In this document: piece by piece, positions 14,425-26,363 of the stretch
Layout of the letters: every line of letters starts with the position of its first letter
Numbering within the stretch: the first letter of the stretch is position 1
Assembly (NCBI GenBank): GCA_916613615.1
Contig: OU744724.1
Span: 34,173,607 to 34,237,606, forward strand
Direction: 5' to 3'
Source: Steromphala cineraria
Taxonomy: Eukaryota; Mollusca; Gastropoda; Trochida; Trochidae
Length of the DNA stretch: 64,000 bases
Position numbers and translations under genes: made by a program
Notes under the pieces: generated by a model
Told to the model about the DNA's origin: nothing
The model's database searches: none
Seen by the model: only the letters and a program-made list of their open reading frames with translations

Positions 14425-14760
14425 GCTTTATTCAGTGACATGTAGTCATATGACCAACAGTACAAATCAATAAAACACATTTTTTGCACATGTACAGGCG
14501 GAGATAAGTTATTTATCATACAGGTAAATTTCTTTTCAGCCTAGTTGAAATATTTCTTAGTAGTCTTACATTTTTTGTTTCAAGCAATTGGTTGAATTTC
14601 ATTCTGGTTGCGTTTGCAGTATAGAAATCAGGTATATACAATGATCGTTGCTGTGAATAAAATGGACAAACAAGTCAGTAAGAAATAATATTCATCTTGA
14701 GTTTGATGTAATGTACATTTATCACAATTGTTAGAATCATTATTTATAAATGCCCTAGAG
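14395..14760 (-). pseudogene. Decayed LINE 3' end with (TTC)n tail
   Basis: Read on the minus strand, broken frames give a Cys-rich segment (NCDKCTLHQTQDEYYFLLTC) followed, after a frame change, by FYTANATRMKFNQLLE and NVRLLRNISTRLKR. This order (C-x2-C, a DE-x-FLL-x-C segment, then a basic tail) resembles the C-terminal end of reverse-transcriptase proteins of non-LTR retrotransposons common in mollusc genomes. A polyadenylation-like AATAAA and the (TTC)n tail follow. The fragment is 5'-truncated, carries a stop and a frameshift, and cannot be active. The clade is not determined. Confidence 0.6.
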
Positions 14761-14799
14761 GATTTCCTAAATTAAAACATTTGAATGTTGTTTGCGCTC

Positions 14800-17515
14800 A
14801 TGTTAGTATCCCGGTTAATAACAGTTTAGTTTGTTTGTTTTTCGATTAATTCACACATGATCTTCATTTGAAGCATAAATTATCACTTAATTTAAAGACG
14901 ATATTTTAAATGAAAAATAAAGGGCCTTCTAAATGAAGACAGTACATGGTGTAAAACAAATATTGGGGTTGATCTTGATGTTAATATTGATGTAATGAAA
15001 AAGTATTTGAAATATTTTTCCGTAATGTCGAATACGAAAAACCCTTTAATGTTAACAATGATTAATTTGGATAAGTAAGATAATGATTTGAATAAATTAC
15101 TACCGGTGTGATCGCTGAGTCCTGCTTCATGACTGTGTATTAATAGGAGCCTTTAATAAAGTCTAGCTCCAAAGTCTGCAAGTCTTGATTGCCTGAATAA
15201 AAAAGCCTAAAGAAATACAGTATTGTAATTGAAGGTACATATTGTGTTATAAATTATCAATTTCGCAAAATTCACTTAGATATAACATGCCTATATTGTC
15301 ATGCATTAATAAATATGCATATTTAAAAAAACCTATTTAATCATATTGGTTTTAGTTAATTAAATTAGGAATTAAAAAACCGATCAACAAACTTTTTCAT
15401 TAAGAAGTTGTCTGAAATTTGAAATTTGATTCTTCGATACTATCGCGTGATGCAACATTTGTTTGGTTTTTTTTAATCAATCTGCATTCGTAGTTTTACC
15501 ATGGACGGTATTTGATTTGATAAAATAAATAGCGTCGTGCCCTTTAATAAAAAGCAATGATAAGGATTTTATTATTGTTTTCAGTCTCTCAATCTACGTT
15601 TATTTTAAATTTATCATTCTTACATTTAAAATAAGAGTTTAAAATTTTCTAAAGTTTGTGTTTACAATTGAATCTTGTCAACACACCGGACGACTTTCTT
15701 ATTATTTCAAATTATCCTTTCTTAGAAATGATTTTAAACTAGAATTTTTCGAAATTTGTTTTTCGATTGTACCTTTGAAAACACACTGGATGACCTAACG
15801 AATATTACAAGTATTTTGTAATCCGTGAAGATCTATCTTGATCATATCTGCAGATTAATTGACCATAAATTCCCAATAATGTCTGACAATGGTAGAAATT
15901 CCCAGTTTATGTCCCACACCTCAAAATAATCTACTTGATACATGTTGTAAATCGTCGGGATTCCCGACTTTATTTATCTACTATCCTCTCCTCGAGTTAC
16001 CAGCCGAAATATTTTATCTACATAATGATCAGCAGAAAGGTTAGAATAAGTCGAACCTTGATCAACTTGCTGACAGGGACCATCTAAGCGGGTTTGACCT
16101 CTCCACCGCCAAATCACACCCGAATGGTAAATGCGTCGTGGGGGGCGAGATAAGATAAGTAAAATACCGTGACATGAAGCAATGTAGATAAAGAAAATTT
16201 GCAGTAAGTAATACCAGATATTTCACGTATTTCGTATAAATTGTTTTGTTTTGGTGGGTTGCGCAACATAGTGGAATCATGGTTGGCCTTAAATCGTGAC
16301 GTTGTGTTTTTAGATATAATGAGAACACAATTTACTTTCATATATTTGAATTTGATTTGAACTCCTTTTTTATTTTTATACTATTGAACGAGGCCAATTT
16401 AGATTTTCTATCGCTTGTATATCGTGTATTAAATCAAAGCAGTAAAAAATCAAAGTAATTTATTTCATATCTTAATAATTCAATTTGTTATATAAAAATT
16501 ATGTATCTTACTTATCATAAGTTAGAACTATAACAGTCGGAAAACTAATAAACTAATGGTGGGTATAACAAAAGTAGAACAATTTATCTTACTTGTCGTC
16601 GAGTTTGAGTTCACACCAGTTAGAGGTTATTGAGGTATAAAATCAATAGATCCATTAACAAATACGCAAATTCCACTCTTTACGTAAATTTCACTTTCTA
16701 ATAAAAAGGGCATATTCTATCTCAATAAGACACGTGGTTTTCAAGAACAGAATCTAGAGTCATTTGCCAGTGTGGGGAACGAGTGATCTACATATAACTG
16801 CCTTCTCTAGGCAATTGGGAAATAAATAAACCTCTAAGTTTCCCATTTGTTTCCAGAAGACGATAGACATGCGTACTTTAATTTATAGCACTTTCCGTTG
16901 TGTAACTATTTTCACCATGTCCACCATCTGACGACTGTAGATGAAGATGATAATAGCTTGAAAACACCATTACAACATTCGCCGTCCGACAGTTATAGCA
17001 AGAAAATGTCTTTTCACCCTCATTGCTACATCCCCTTCCCATTACTCGCACGACTCACAATTACCACTCAAGGACATTGAAATCAAAACCCTGAACGGTC
17101 GGCGAAAAAATAATTAAAGAAAATAAAATATATCGTCGATTTTGTAAAAACAATGGCGGACAATGTGGTTTTTCCAGAGGGATAGCAAAGATCTGTATTT
17201 TAACGATTCGAATCCACATTTAAGTAACCGAATCCGGAATGTTAACTCCGGGGACTACAGGCGAGTGGGACGAGCCAGATGGGAGATGTATTTCTAGAGG
17301 AGAGTGTTTTCTTTTCTTACAAGCAAGTCCACTTTCATCACCCGTCCCTTGACTATAGGATGACAAAATACATGTGGAATCACAAGCCTTGTCTGACGCG
17401 CTTAGCAGGAGATACTATTAATTAGGCCCATCGGGAGGAAACAAGAGCCTTTCTTATCGTGGAATCAGGGAAAACCACAGCTTCCAACTTTCCCCAAAGA
17501 TATTTTAAACGTCAG
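14800..17515. other. Non-coding AT-rich sequence
   Basis: Nothing recognisable as a gene. A tandem GATAAGATAAG occurs near 16,149-16,159 (GATA-factor-like core). The sequence around 17,150-17,515 is GC-richer and leads into the degenerate tandem array. I see no element boundaries. Confidence 0.5.
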
Positions 17516-17520
17516 AAAGA

Positions 17521-17985
17521 AGCTCCGTGGCTAAACTATCTACTGGCGAGAAAATACAAATCCTAGAGTTGATTGTTAGGTGAGAGCGTAACTCACCCAA
17601 CGGTTTAGTAAGACATTCATTGATATGATGTTAAATAGCTCCGTGGTTAAATAATCCTCGTGCGAGAAAATACAAATCCAAGAGTAGATTGTTAGTTGAG
17701 AGCGTAAGTCATCCAACGGTTTTAGTAAAACTTAATGAAGTTTATTTGTATTATGTAAAAGATTCCGTGGTTAAATTATCTTCTGGCGAGAAAATACAAA
17801 TCGGTGGAGTTCATTGTTAGTTGACAGCGTAAGTCATTCCATGGTTTCAGTAAGAGATTGACGTTGATGTGACATGATGTAAAAAAAGCTCCGTGGTGTA
17901 ATAATCTATGTGCGAGAAAATACAAATCGAAGCGACTGATTCTTAGTTGAGAGCATAAGTCATCGACGGTAAGACTTAAAATCTG
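17521..17985. repeat. Four-copy degenerate tandem repeat (~120 bp)
   Basis: Four diverged copies start at about 17,521, 17,637, 17,761 and 17,887. Each begins with a variant of AGCTCCGTGGTTAAA, followed by GCGAGAAAATACAAATC and then GTTAG-TGAGAGCGTAA-TCA. Spacings are 116, 124 and 126 bp. Copies differ by substitutions and small indels, so the array is old, yet the GCGAGAAAATACAAATC block is nearly invariant in all four. It lies in a GC-richer island (17,150-18,500). Confidence 0.85.
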
Positions 17986-17999
17986 TATCAAATGGTTTG

Positions 18000-20080
18000 T
18001 TTTAAGTGACGAGAGAAGACGTTGGTATCAAAGTATCCATTCCGAGTTCACCTAAAGCATAAAGGCATGGAGAGTGATTTCCTAACGACAAGGTATCACT
18101 TTCAGACCTCCACACGGACCCGAAACCGACCGGCGGTCACCCCTCTTATTCAGCTGTAAATCCGCGTCCGCCTAAAGAAATAAACGGGTTAATATAGTTC
18201 CATGTTACTACAAACAGTGGGGAGGTGTTGGTGGCAGATTTTAGCGATCAACTGACTTTCAAAGAAAACAAAGCACCACTCGGCCGTGAATGCTTCAAGT
18301 CAGTTAGAGGGAGGTGTCAGAAATCGTAAAACATTTTCTATCCATTACAAGACGGGTCGAGTTTCTCCTAATCTCTTGACGCTTTTCATACCGACACCTG
18401 TTTGCTGGAAAGTAGTATTCTTTCAGCAACGACGGTCATTTACTTGAAACCCTTCAATTGAATTTAGGGAGTAATGTTTGTTTTTATTACTCTTGGCAAA
18501 CGTGGTGGATATACTGCGGTCATGGTATCACTTCTCCATTCAACCAGAAGTACGGGTATTATAGTTAGGATTAAAGTGCAATGATCTTAACATGAACATG
18601 CTAAGAGGGTATAATTACAGCGAACAACTGCAGTATCTGGAAAATATTTACAAAGTGTTTGTAGTTGACTTGATATAGCCTCTTTGGAACAGAAACAAAA
18701 CTTAAGAAGTTAATATTCCATCATCATGTCAATTTTTTAATTAATAAGCTTTAACATGCGATGATGTAAATTGCATGAAAATCCAAGAAAATTGCTACAA
18801 ATCATCGAAACTGATCTCAACGCCAAGCGTATTGCAAGCCACTTTTTCTTTGTTTGAGGTGAATTTAAAATCCCACTCCAACCGAAGCGGAAAAAGTGTG
18901 CCAATGCCGGATTTTGCATTGTCTCCCCTGAAACTTAAACCCATGGAAATTGCGAAGGAAGTCAGCAGGCAAATGCTCGACGGGACCAATATCAGTTACT
19001 CGGACAATACATAAAGTGTGTATTCACCAAGGCTTGCGTGTGCAACACCATCAGTTTGGGTAATTCTATAGTTTTACAATTGGCATTCATGAACCCCGTA
19101 AACACGCTTGACACTTGTTCAGGTTCGCCACATAATGATCCGCCATTAATATACAAAAACGACTTCTGTGTCTCACATAAGCAGATACCCTATGGAACAA
19201 TGACCTGTTCCCGAAAAGTAAAAAGCTTTAACACTGAAAACCCGTCGTCATCTCTAAGGACCAAGGGTTCAACCCCCGTCCCAGTTTAGCGAACGGAACA
19301 AATTCACCTTGAAAACTAACTGCCAAATTGCATGTTGAACCAAATCGCTGGTTTCAGCCATGTGGCCAAGGCGTCCCTCTTGAAGCAAGCTTTCCGACTT
19401 GGTCCCTTATCTGAAAGGGGATGTTCAGTCTTTTTTGTCATTGTATACATGATTTATGGTTTCCAAATTATGAAAATAATACCCTGGCTTGATGACAAAT
19501 ACGCTTGAGTACTTTTTATAGATAAGACACACTCTTTGTCGATGGGCGAGTCGGAATCAGTCTAATTGTAGGGATTAGGAAACAATCCGAGATTGTTAGT
19601 CTTTTCTACTATTGACCCAGGGTTGAGAGTTGAAATAAAAGAGAAACGAATGATTTTCTCTATCTCTGTCCGAATCTATTATTTGGAAATATTTTAAGAA
19701 TTCTTTCCGCTTTATGAAAGCTCAGGTGGAGGTGCCCCATTTACATGAGTCGTTTGTCTTTGTCCTCTGTGTATAATAACACGGATTTATCCTATTATCA
19801 TACGGTGTTGGTTTATATTTTAAACCACTGATGAAACGATATTTTTTTCATTTCCTGCTTTTGAATGAAGATAGATGATATCGTTGAAGTTCGTCTACAA
19901 TGCATTCACAAGGAAAAACAAAGAATCAACAAAACGTCCGGGGTTTTTTTTAAATGTATAGCAATTGTTTAAAAAATGATTATTATATGTTGACTTCATA
20001 AATGTTATATCATAGATATGGAAACGTGGATAAACTTCATGTTGAATATTAATTGCATTCTTGATTATTCATAATGTTTT
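18000..20080. other. Non-coding stretch, no gene recognised
   Basis: Includes two short frames (an 79-codon one at 18,775-19,014 and an 83-codon one at 19,038-19,289). Their translations have no motif I recognise, and no splice partner is evident. I treat them as chance frames. GC content is somewhat higher up to about 18,500. Confidence 0.45.
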
Positions 20081-20083
20081 CGA

Positions 20084-20141
20084 GTGAGTGAGTGAGTTAT
20101 TGTTTTACTCCGCTTGGGCAATATTCAGCCATTAGCGGCAT
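20084..20141 (+). mobile_element. Very short gastropod-type retro-insertion
   Basis: A 58-bp insert beginning with (GTGA)n and containing TTTTACTCCGC and GCAATATTCAGCC. It is bounded by a 12-bp direct repeat TAATGTTTTCGA (20,072-20,083 and 20,142-20,153), the mark of target-primed retrotransposition. The sequence is the head of a repeat I associate with abalone-like gastropods. A second copy lies at 29,592-29,663 in the opposite orientation. Confidence 0.75.
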
Positions 20142-20326
20142 TAATGTTTTCGAAGTAACTTTGCTATTTCTTTATTGTATTTGCATACGACATTTCAATG
20201 CAACTCCGAGTCCCTTCATCTGGTTACTGACAATGGTAGTGACAGTGACTTATCGCTAAACAATCCCTTTTGTTGGAAAAGCGATTAATGACACCACTAT
20301 ACAATGATATTTACAATTCAATCTAT

Positions 20327-20394
20327 AATTTAGATCAACAGATTTTTATTTCGTCATACAGTATGACCAAATAAAAAACCTGTTGATCTAAATT
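20327..20394. repeat. Near-perfect 68-bp palindrome
   Basis: The left arm starts AATTTAGATCAACAG and the right arm ends CTGTTGATCTAAATT. The two can pair along almost their whole 33-nt length, down to a centre at TCATACAGTATGA, with only a couple of mismatches and one unpaired base. It could be a small foldback element, an extruding palindrome or a short hairpin RNA source. No expression evidence is available from sequence alone. Confidence 0.8.
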
Positions 20395-20399
20395 TATTG

Positions 20400-23300
20400 T
20401 TTACAATTTATCTTCTTCGTAAATTTGTGTTTCAATTTTCCTTAGAATAATATTGTCCACGAAGTAGTTTGTGTCTTTTTGATAAAATTAAAACTGCACT
20501 AGTGTACACGCATAAAAGAACATTATCATGTAAATATATAGCCATTATGGCATATATACTTAATTTGAAGTAATGACAAATGCGGTATATGGTTAACTGC
20601 TTGCATAATATCAGAACTTTTAATGTCTCCGTTAGTGAAGTGATGACTGTTAGATTGTATTGTCCATGCTGTGGTTTTATAGTTTACCAATGACGATTAT
20701 ACATGTATGATATTCAAGTCACATGCAGGTGTGGAAGATAAATAATATTGCACGCACCTGTTGTATTTTAATCAGGTGTAAATAATCACCTGAAGCGTCA
20801 ATGAGGCAATCAACAGGATCAAACTTCAGTATACAGACCGTTGGTCATGGAATGATGAAGACAACTCACTCTATGTCGATAACTTATGTCGTTCATAACA
20901 CTTTCCATTTAAATAACAATGGATTTTTCAATTGAAAACCTTTTTTAACAACCAACAAAATTAATTTGTATAAATTTCACAACATATATATTTGCAATAC
21001 AATGTAATGTTTGAATATTCATATTCTCGAAATCATAAAATATCCATCGATGTTGCATATAAATCCTTTTGTCACGATATATTGTTCATAGTTTATATAT
21101 AGTATCATAATAATTTACAATAGAAAAGACACATGCAGATTTTGGTGAATGCCATTTATATTTACAATATTCCTGATTAAATCTTGATAAAACGAACATT
21201 AATAGTATTGTAATTTATAATACGAATTTTCAGCAATAAATAGTATTTCATCAATTTAATGGAGGTCTCATTACTTAACCCTAGTAGCCATTGTTCTCGA
21301 AACAAAATATCTAGGATGATCCCAAAACTGTGTGTATGTGGACATTTTTCAATTATTTAATTTAGGGAAATGGAGTTAGCTTACCGAACTTTGTCGTTTA
21401 AGGACCGCTCTTGTTGTTTAGTATAGTTTACCGTTACCTTGCAACTGGTAACACGACTTTTAATTTTCGTGAGGGTAGATATCATATTCCCTTAAGAGAA
21501 TGTGTCACAATGCCAAAATGTATATACTTGCCGAAACAAACTCTTATGAAAAGATAACGGAGATAAATGAGTAGTAAGGAATTGTATAGATCCAATTATT
21601 TACTATGAAAAGCAACAATACATTATCTTTTCGTATAACATCCATTTTCAGTTATTTGGCGTATTTGGTTATTTGTACGTATATGTAAAATGTAAGTTGC
21701 TATAAAGAAATGATATAAATCAATGGCCAATATTGACAAAGTAAATTATGAATTACATCGAATAAAAAATGTGAGAGACGACATAACATAAATGTACTCA
21801 CAAATACGCAATATTTGCAACTTATCAGGATTAACAGAAAAAATCGATAATCTGTACACAGGATGGACACAAAATGATATGGATGAAAACGGAAATTTGT
21901 ACAACATCCGAAAATTTCACTCCTCTCCTGTTGTAGGCACTGACGAATACCAAATTTATATTTAAAAAAATCAAATTTTGAATACAATATGATGACCAAA
22001 AATGGAAGCCGCTATGGTTTATGCAAAAGCAATGTTTATACTGTGTTCTAGAAATCGGTGACGTTGCAGACATATCTCTGTTCTCAGGTAAGAGATTATG
22101 GTATGTTTCACGTTCCAAGTTCAGCCTTTTTCAATATTTCCTTTTTGGAGCATAAACAACTCTTACGTGTTTGATACTTTATAATGACTTCGTCCTTATT
22201 GACATAAAAGTTATTGATTGCAGTCTGTAAAGAATAACTAGTATTTGATAACCTCGTTTGAAGTAAGTACACATGCCTGTGAGTTACAGGAGACAAGACT
22301 ATCCTACTTATCACATGAGATGATATCTTAATTGATATTTAAGACTATTATAATTGTAACATATGATATTTTTGATAGTTATAGAAAATATAATTTTTCT
22401 TCTTGTAACATAACGTATGACTTGTAACAAGCAGTTAGCTATTCTAAAAGGCAAGAAGAATAAATGTGTAAAAACTGTAACAAAAAATAACATAGACTAA
22501 AAAAACAAATAAATGAATTATAATACTCGTGCCCAAAAAAGCAAATGGTTACAAGATATAGTGTCTTCAAGACACTGATGTCAGTCTGTGCAACCAACTG
22601 GCGAAGAGTAGTAACTGGCGATACGACAAAGCGCAACATGTGCAACATGTCAGATTTTCAACAAACACTTTGGCTTGCCAATTACATTCCTTCGGCTGAA
22701 TGACAACATGAAGGGTGGACAGGGCAGCCTGTAGAATCTAAGCAAACCTTCAAAAATATCTTAAGGAGGTTGTAAGTTGAAGCCGTTGTTAACAAAGGCC
22801 AAAACAGTAAGGTCTCGCAGACTTAAAGGCATCCGGTAACCTTTCTCAGTGTTTGCTTGTTCCTCTCATAAAATAAACAAGGGCAGCATCCGCTGGTTTG
22901 GAGGAAATGTTATACCATGTAGAAATATCTTGATTTCCTAATGTTTACTTCTGTCATTTTTCCATTCTGTTTAGAATGACATTACTGAAACATGCTAGAG
23001 CCACTTATACCAGATTCTAAACATGCTCGCCTCGTACACATTTCAGATGGAGTTGTTTTAACGAACCTTCCAAGAAACAATGGCGAAGTTAATCGTAAAC
23101 GCATGTTGAACGTGTTTGGGACACTAGTGATCACTACATTTGTATTATCATTACATTTTCCCGTTTGAATATGAATCCTTATACATTATGGAGTATTCTT
23201 CATTTTCATACAAAATGTATTCCTAAAATGCGATAGTGAGCTGCAGTGGAAGCTTTTAATTTTTTTTAATTACTAAATAACGTAACCTTTAATATGGACA

Positions 23301-24355
23301 AATGTCTAGCCGAAATTTCGTTTTGTATTCATACATTTTAAAAGGTTACACACACTTTTTACATGTATTTTATGTGTGCATGCATAACGAAATACGCTTG
23401 CAGAAAACGACAAACCATAGTCATTTAGCATTAATTTTCGAAAGAGCACATTATTACAATAATCTTTTATATCAAATGAAATATATGAATAATCACATAT
23501 GAATAATTTTAGTTAAAAACGACATTTTAATGAGATTTTGAAATATTTTGATATTTTGTAACTTTCACATTTAGTTTGTTATCTGGCATTAGAGGTAAAA
23601 TCTGAAACATGACAGACGTATTCTCAATTAAACTCGAAGATAACTCTTTAATGGAAAATATTTTAATTGTGACAATTAGCTCAATCAACTCATATAGAAC
23701 ACATATTTGTTCAGTTATAGATTTTTACAAAAATGATTTACACAATCATTCAACAATCAACTATTCAATATGTAAACGTGTTCATTTGAATTTAAATCGA
23801 AAGACTGCATTGGAAATTTAAGTATATGTAACTCACATAAAGAGAAACATAAACAGAAAAAAATTTACTACGTAGTACGATAAGATGAAGATGACACACT
23901 CACAGAGCATTGGTAACCATACAATGTGAACAACATTATACTCTATAAACATGTTCATCCCAACCGATAGCACTTGTCATTGATGAAGTGTATTTTTAAT
24001 CCCTGACTGTCCCGTCGATGTAGTTAGGATTTGATTAGATCCATAGGGTATAAATCGCATAGAATCAGCTATAAGTCACAGAATATAACACAAGCCATTA
24101 GTCAGGAAAGACAAAACTATTTGCAAGTCAAAGAGAAGACAATTCATAACACATCAGTCACTGACGACAAAGCTATTCTTACAGGCACAGAAGACAATAA
24201 AAATCAAGAAAATAAAAGACAATTACACGAGGAAATGTTGTGTATGATAGTCACGGGGCCCAAGCCTATCATAATTACACATGACATATCATTTTCTGAT
24301 GAAGATTGTAATAATTGTTAAAATAATTGAAAATATAAATATTGTACTTATGACA
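20400..24355. other. Non-coding AT-rich sequence
   Basis: A cluster of short overlapping minus-strand frames at 21,700-22,650 and a 96-codon plus-strand frame at 24,031-24,321 show no recognisable domain and no exon structure. Base composition is like the flanking AT-rich DNA. I see no defined element here. Confidence 0.45.
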
Positions 24356-24360
24356 GAATG

Positions 24361-24540
24361 CGTAGCCTGTCATTCAGATCCTAGAGAAAAAATATTTAAT
24401 TGACAACCACCCCAGTCTAGGTCACTCAGCTTTGAAGTCAAAGAATCTTCTGGGCTGCTTTTTGTTATAATACATGAATTCTTTAAAATATTTCAATATT
24501 GAAAAAAATACCTCTGATACTAAATGTTTATCTACAAAGT
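24361..24540. repeat. Dispersed repeat family C, copy 1
   Basis: About 180 bp that matches, with gaps, stretches at 28,270-28,460 and 38,071-38,255. Shared blocks include CTGTCAT-CAGA-CCTA, GACCAACC-AGTCTAG, TTCTGGGCT, TTTTGTTATAATACATGA and CAATATTGAAAA-AATAC. It is non-coding; the family is not one I can name. Confidence 0.65.
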
Positions 24541-24614
24541 GCGTAAATTGTCACGAGCAGATAGCTTTTCAATTAGTCAATTATTATGAAACAAAATGAT
24601 CAATAAAATTATTC

Positions 24615-25331
24615 TTCAGGGTCACCAAATGTACCATTTCTTTCATACTATGCCTTGTGCTTCTTGGGAAGAAGGTGTAAAAAGTTTTAGTAGGGGCCAC
24701 TGGCTTTCCAACGTCAAAGCTATATATTTCAATATTCACTGATCAAGGAGTCTATACACAAGATTTCAGCTTTCTACTCCTTTTGTGTCTGGAGAAAAAG
24801 ATAAAAATAGTTTTGAGGGTGTGGCCCTTTTGGCCTCTTTTAGCGGTCACAGGGTCACCAAATCTGTAAATCATAGTCCCCACTAGTCAGGGAGTCTGTA
24901 CACAAGACTTCGGCTTTCTATTTGGTTCTGGAGAAGAAGACGAAAAAAGGTTTTAAGGGCAAGGCCCATGTGACCCTTATGAGGACCAAACCTATGAACT
25001 ATAATCCTCACTAGTCAAGGAGTCTGTACACAAAGTTTCAGCTTGCTATGCTTTATGGTTCTGGAGAAGAAAGCGGAATTCCACAAAGTTATTGGTTCAG
25101 GAAAAGAAGTCGAAAATGTACAAAGTTTAAAGTACAAAGAAGATGAAAATAGGTTTTTAGGGCGTGGTCCCTGTGGCCCTTATTAGGGGCCACAGGGCCA
25201 CCAAAGCTACAATCTTTAATCCTCACTAGTCAAGGATTCTGTACACCAAGTTTCAGCTTTCTAGGCCTTATGGTTCTGGAGAAGAATCGGAATTCCACAA
25301 AGTTTACGGACGGATGGGTCAGATGAGCTTA
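24615..25331. repeat. Diverged tandem-repeat element, Helentron-like family
   Basis: Several ~150-bp units carrying GGTCACC/GGCCACC, CACTAGTCAAGGAGTCTGTA, TTTCAGCTTTCTA and GGTTCTGGAGAAGAA, and ending in GACGGATGGGTCAGATGAGCTT. In inverted orientation these match the 146-bp units of the array at 48.6-52.6 kb (CAAGGAGTCTG, CTGGAGAAGAAGATGAAAATAGG). The terminal GATGAGCTT corresponds to the inverted AGCTCATC at 48,512. This is an older, shorter member of the same family. Confidence 0.75.
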
Positions 25332-25642
25332 AAATCACAATTCTATTCTGAAAGTTTCAATATGAAATGTCACAATTAATAAAAACTATTATCTAAAGCA
25401 AATGTTCTATAACCATTAATATCATTTGTAGTTCGTTGAAACAATAAGAAATCTCAGCGTTCTGTGTCACGCGGTAATATATAGCCCTTAAACATGTTTT
25501 TCTGAAAGGTGAACTTTGAAAAATGATGTTAATTTAAGGTTTGAAAATGATCCGATCGGCGGCGGCACCTTTGGCCATCTTCAGCACTTGTCAGCCCAGT
25601 CGGGTTTGATGAAAGCGATGCCCTAATCAGTTGCTGGTGTCA

Positions 25643-25656
25643 CCGCTAGGTGGCAG
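25643..25656 (+). promoter_or_regulatory. CTCF-like site
   Basis: CCGCTAGGTGGCAG fits the conserved CTCF core (CCNNNAGGNGGCAG type) found across bilaterians. It sits in a GC-richer island (25,550-25,700) within AT-rich desert upstream of WDR81. The match is seen; occupancy and insulator or loop-anchor function are inferred. Confidence 0.45.
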
Positions 25657-26233
25657 TGTGATGAAGGAGCAGATTGTTCTTTAGACAACACGTGTCTGAT
25701 TAGGGGAATACGTCATGTACATTCCTTCATTTCATATCTTATAAGTTTGACACCTGATATATTTCCGAAGTAAATTGTCATTAATGTAGTGCTTTTGTAT
25801 ATTTTTGGCATATCACTTTCATTTACGACAATCCTATTACCGCGGTGTCACGAGAAGGAGACCTTAACTTTTGACTTCTATATGTATTTTTGTATCCGTT
25901 TGACTAACAATATGATAACTACGAAGTTGTGAGTGACAATATGGAATTGGCCATATGTAAAGGTGTGATTTTATTAATGTAGGCTGATTTCATTTTCATC
26001 TTTTACTCACTGACAGTTGTTTTTGTAACCCTTTATTTGTGGACATTTAACTTTTGTATTTGTACTGTTAAAAAGTAATTATAATGGTAGCAGTGTACGA
26101 TCGATATCACTATGGAATTTTGGAGTTTTGATTTCTATATCACAGGTTTGTATTATCTCTTTCGAATAGAATATTGGATTTACACGAAAACATTAACACA
26201 TTAATAAGAAAAAATACTTTTATACTTGTGTGT

Positions 26234-26363
26234 GATATTTTAAATGAAATAAAATTACCAAAATGCAATGTAGATTTCAGTTCTTGCCCTTTTAAGAAGA
26301 CATATTGTAAATGAAATTAAAGTACCAAAATGCACTGTAGATTTCAGTCCTTGCCCTTTCAAG
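26234..26363. repeat. Two-copy direct repeat (~67 bp)
   Basis: Two adjacent copies share AAATGAAAT-AAA-TACCAAAATGCA, TGTAGATTTCAGT and CTTGCCCTTT-AAG. They start near 26,234 and 26,301, with about 90 percent agreement by eye. It looks like a simple local duplication and has no coding content. Confidence 0.75.

Noticed and set aside
21700..22648. Run of overlapping minus-strand frames with hydrophobic stretches
   Set aside because: Hydrophobic residues follow from T-rich sequence; frames shift repeatedly and no receptor or transporter signature is present.
24031..24321. 96-codon plus-strand frame
   Set aside because: No recognised motif, AT-rich composition like its flanks, no splice context. 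Likely chance.
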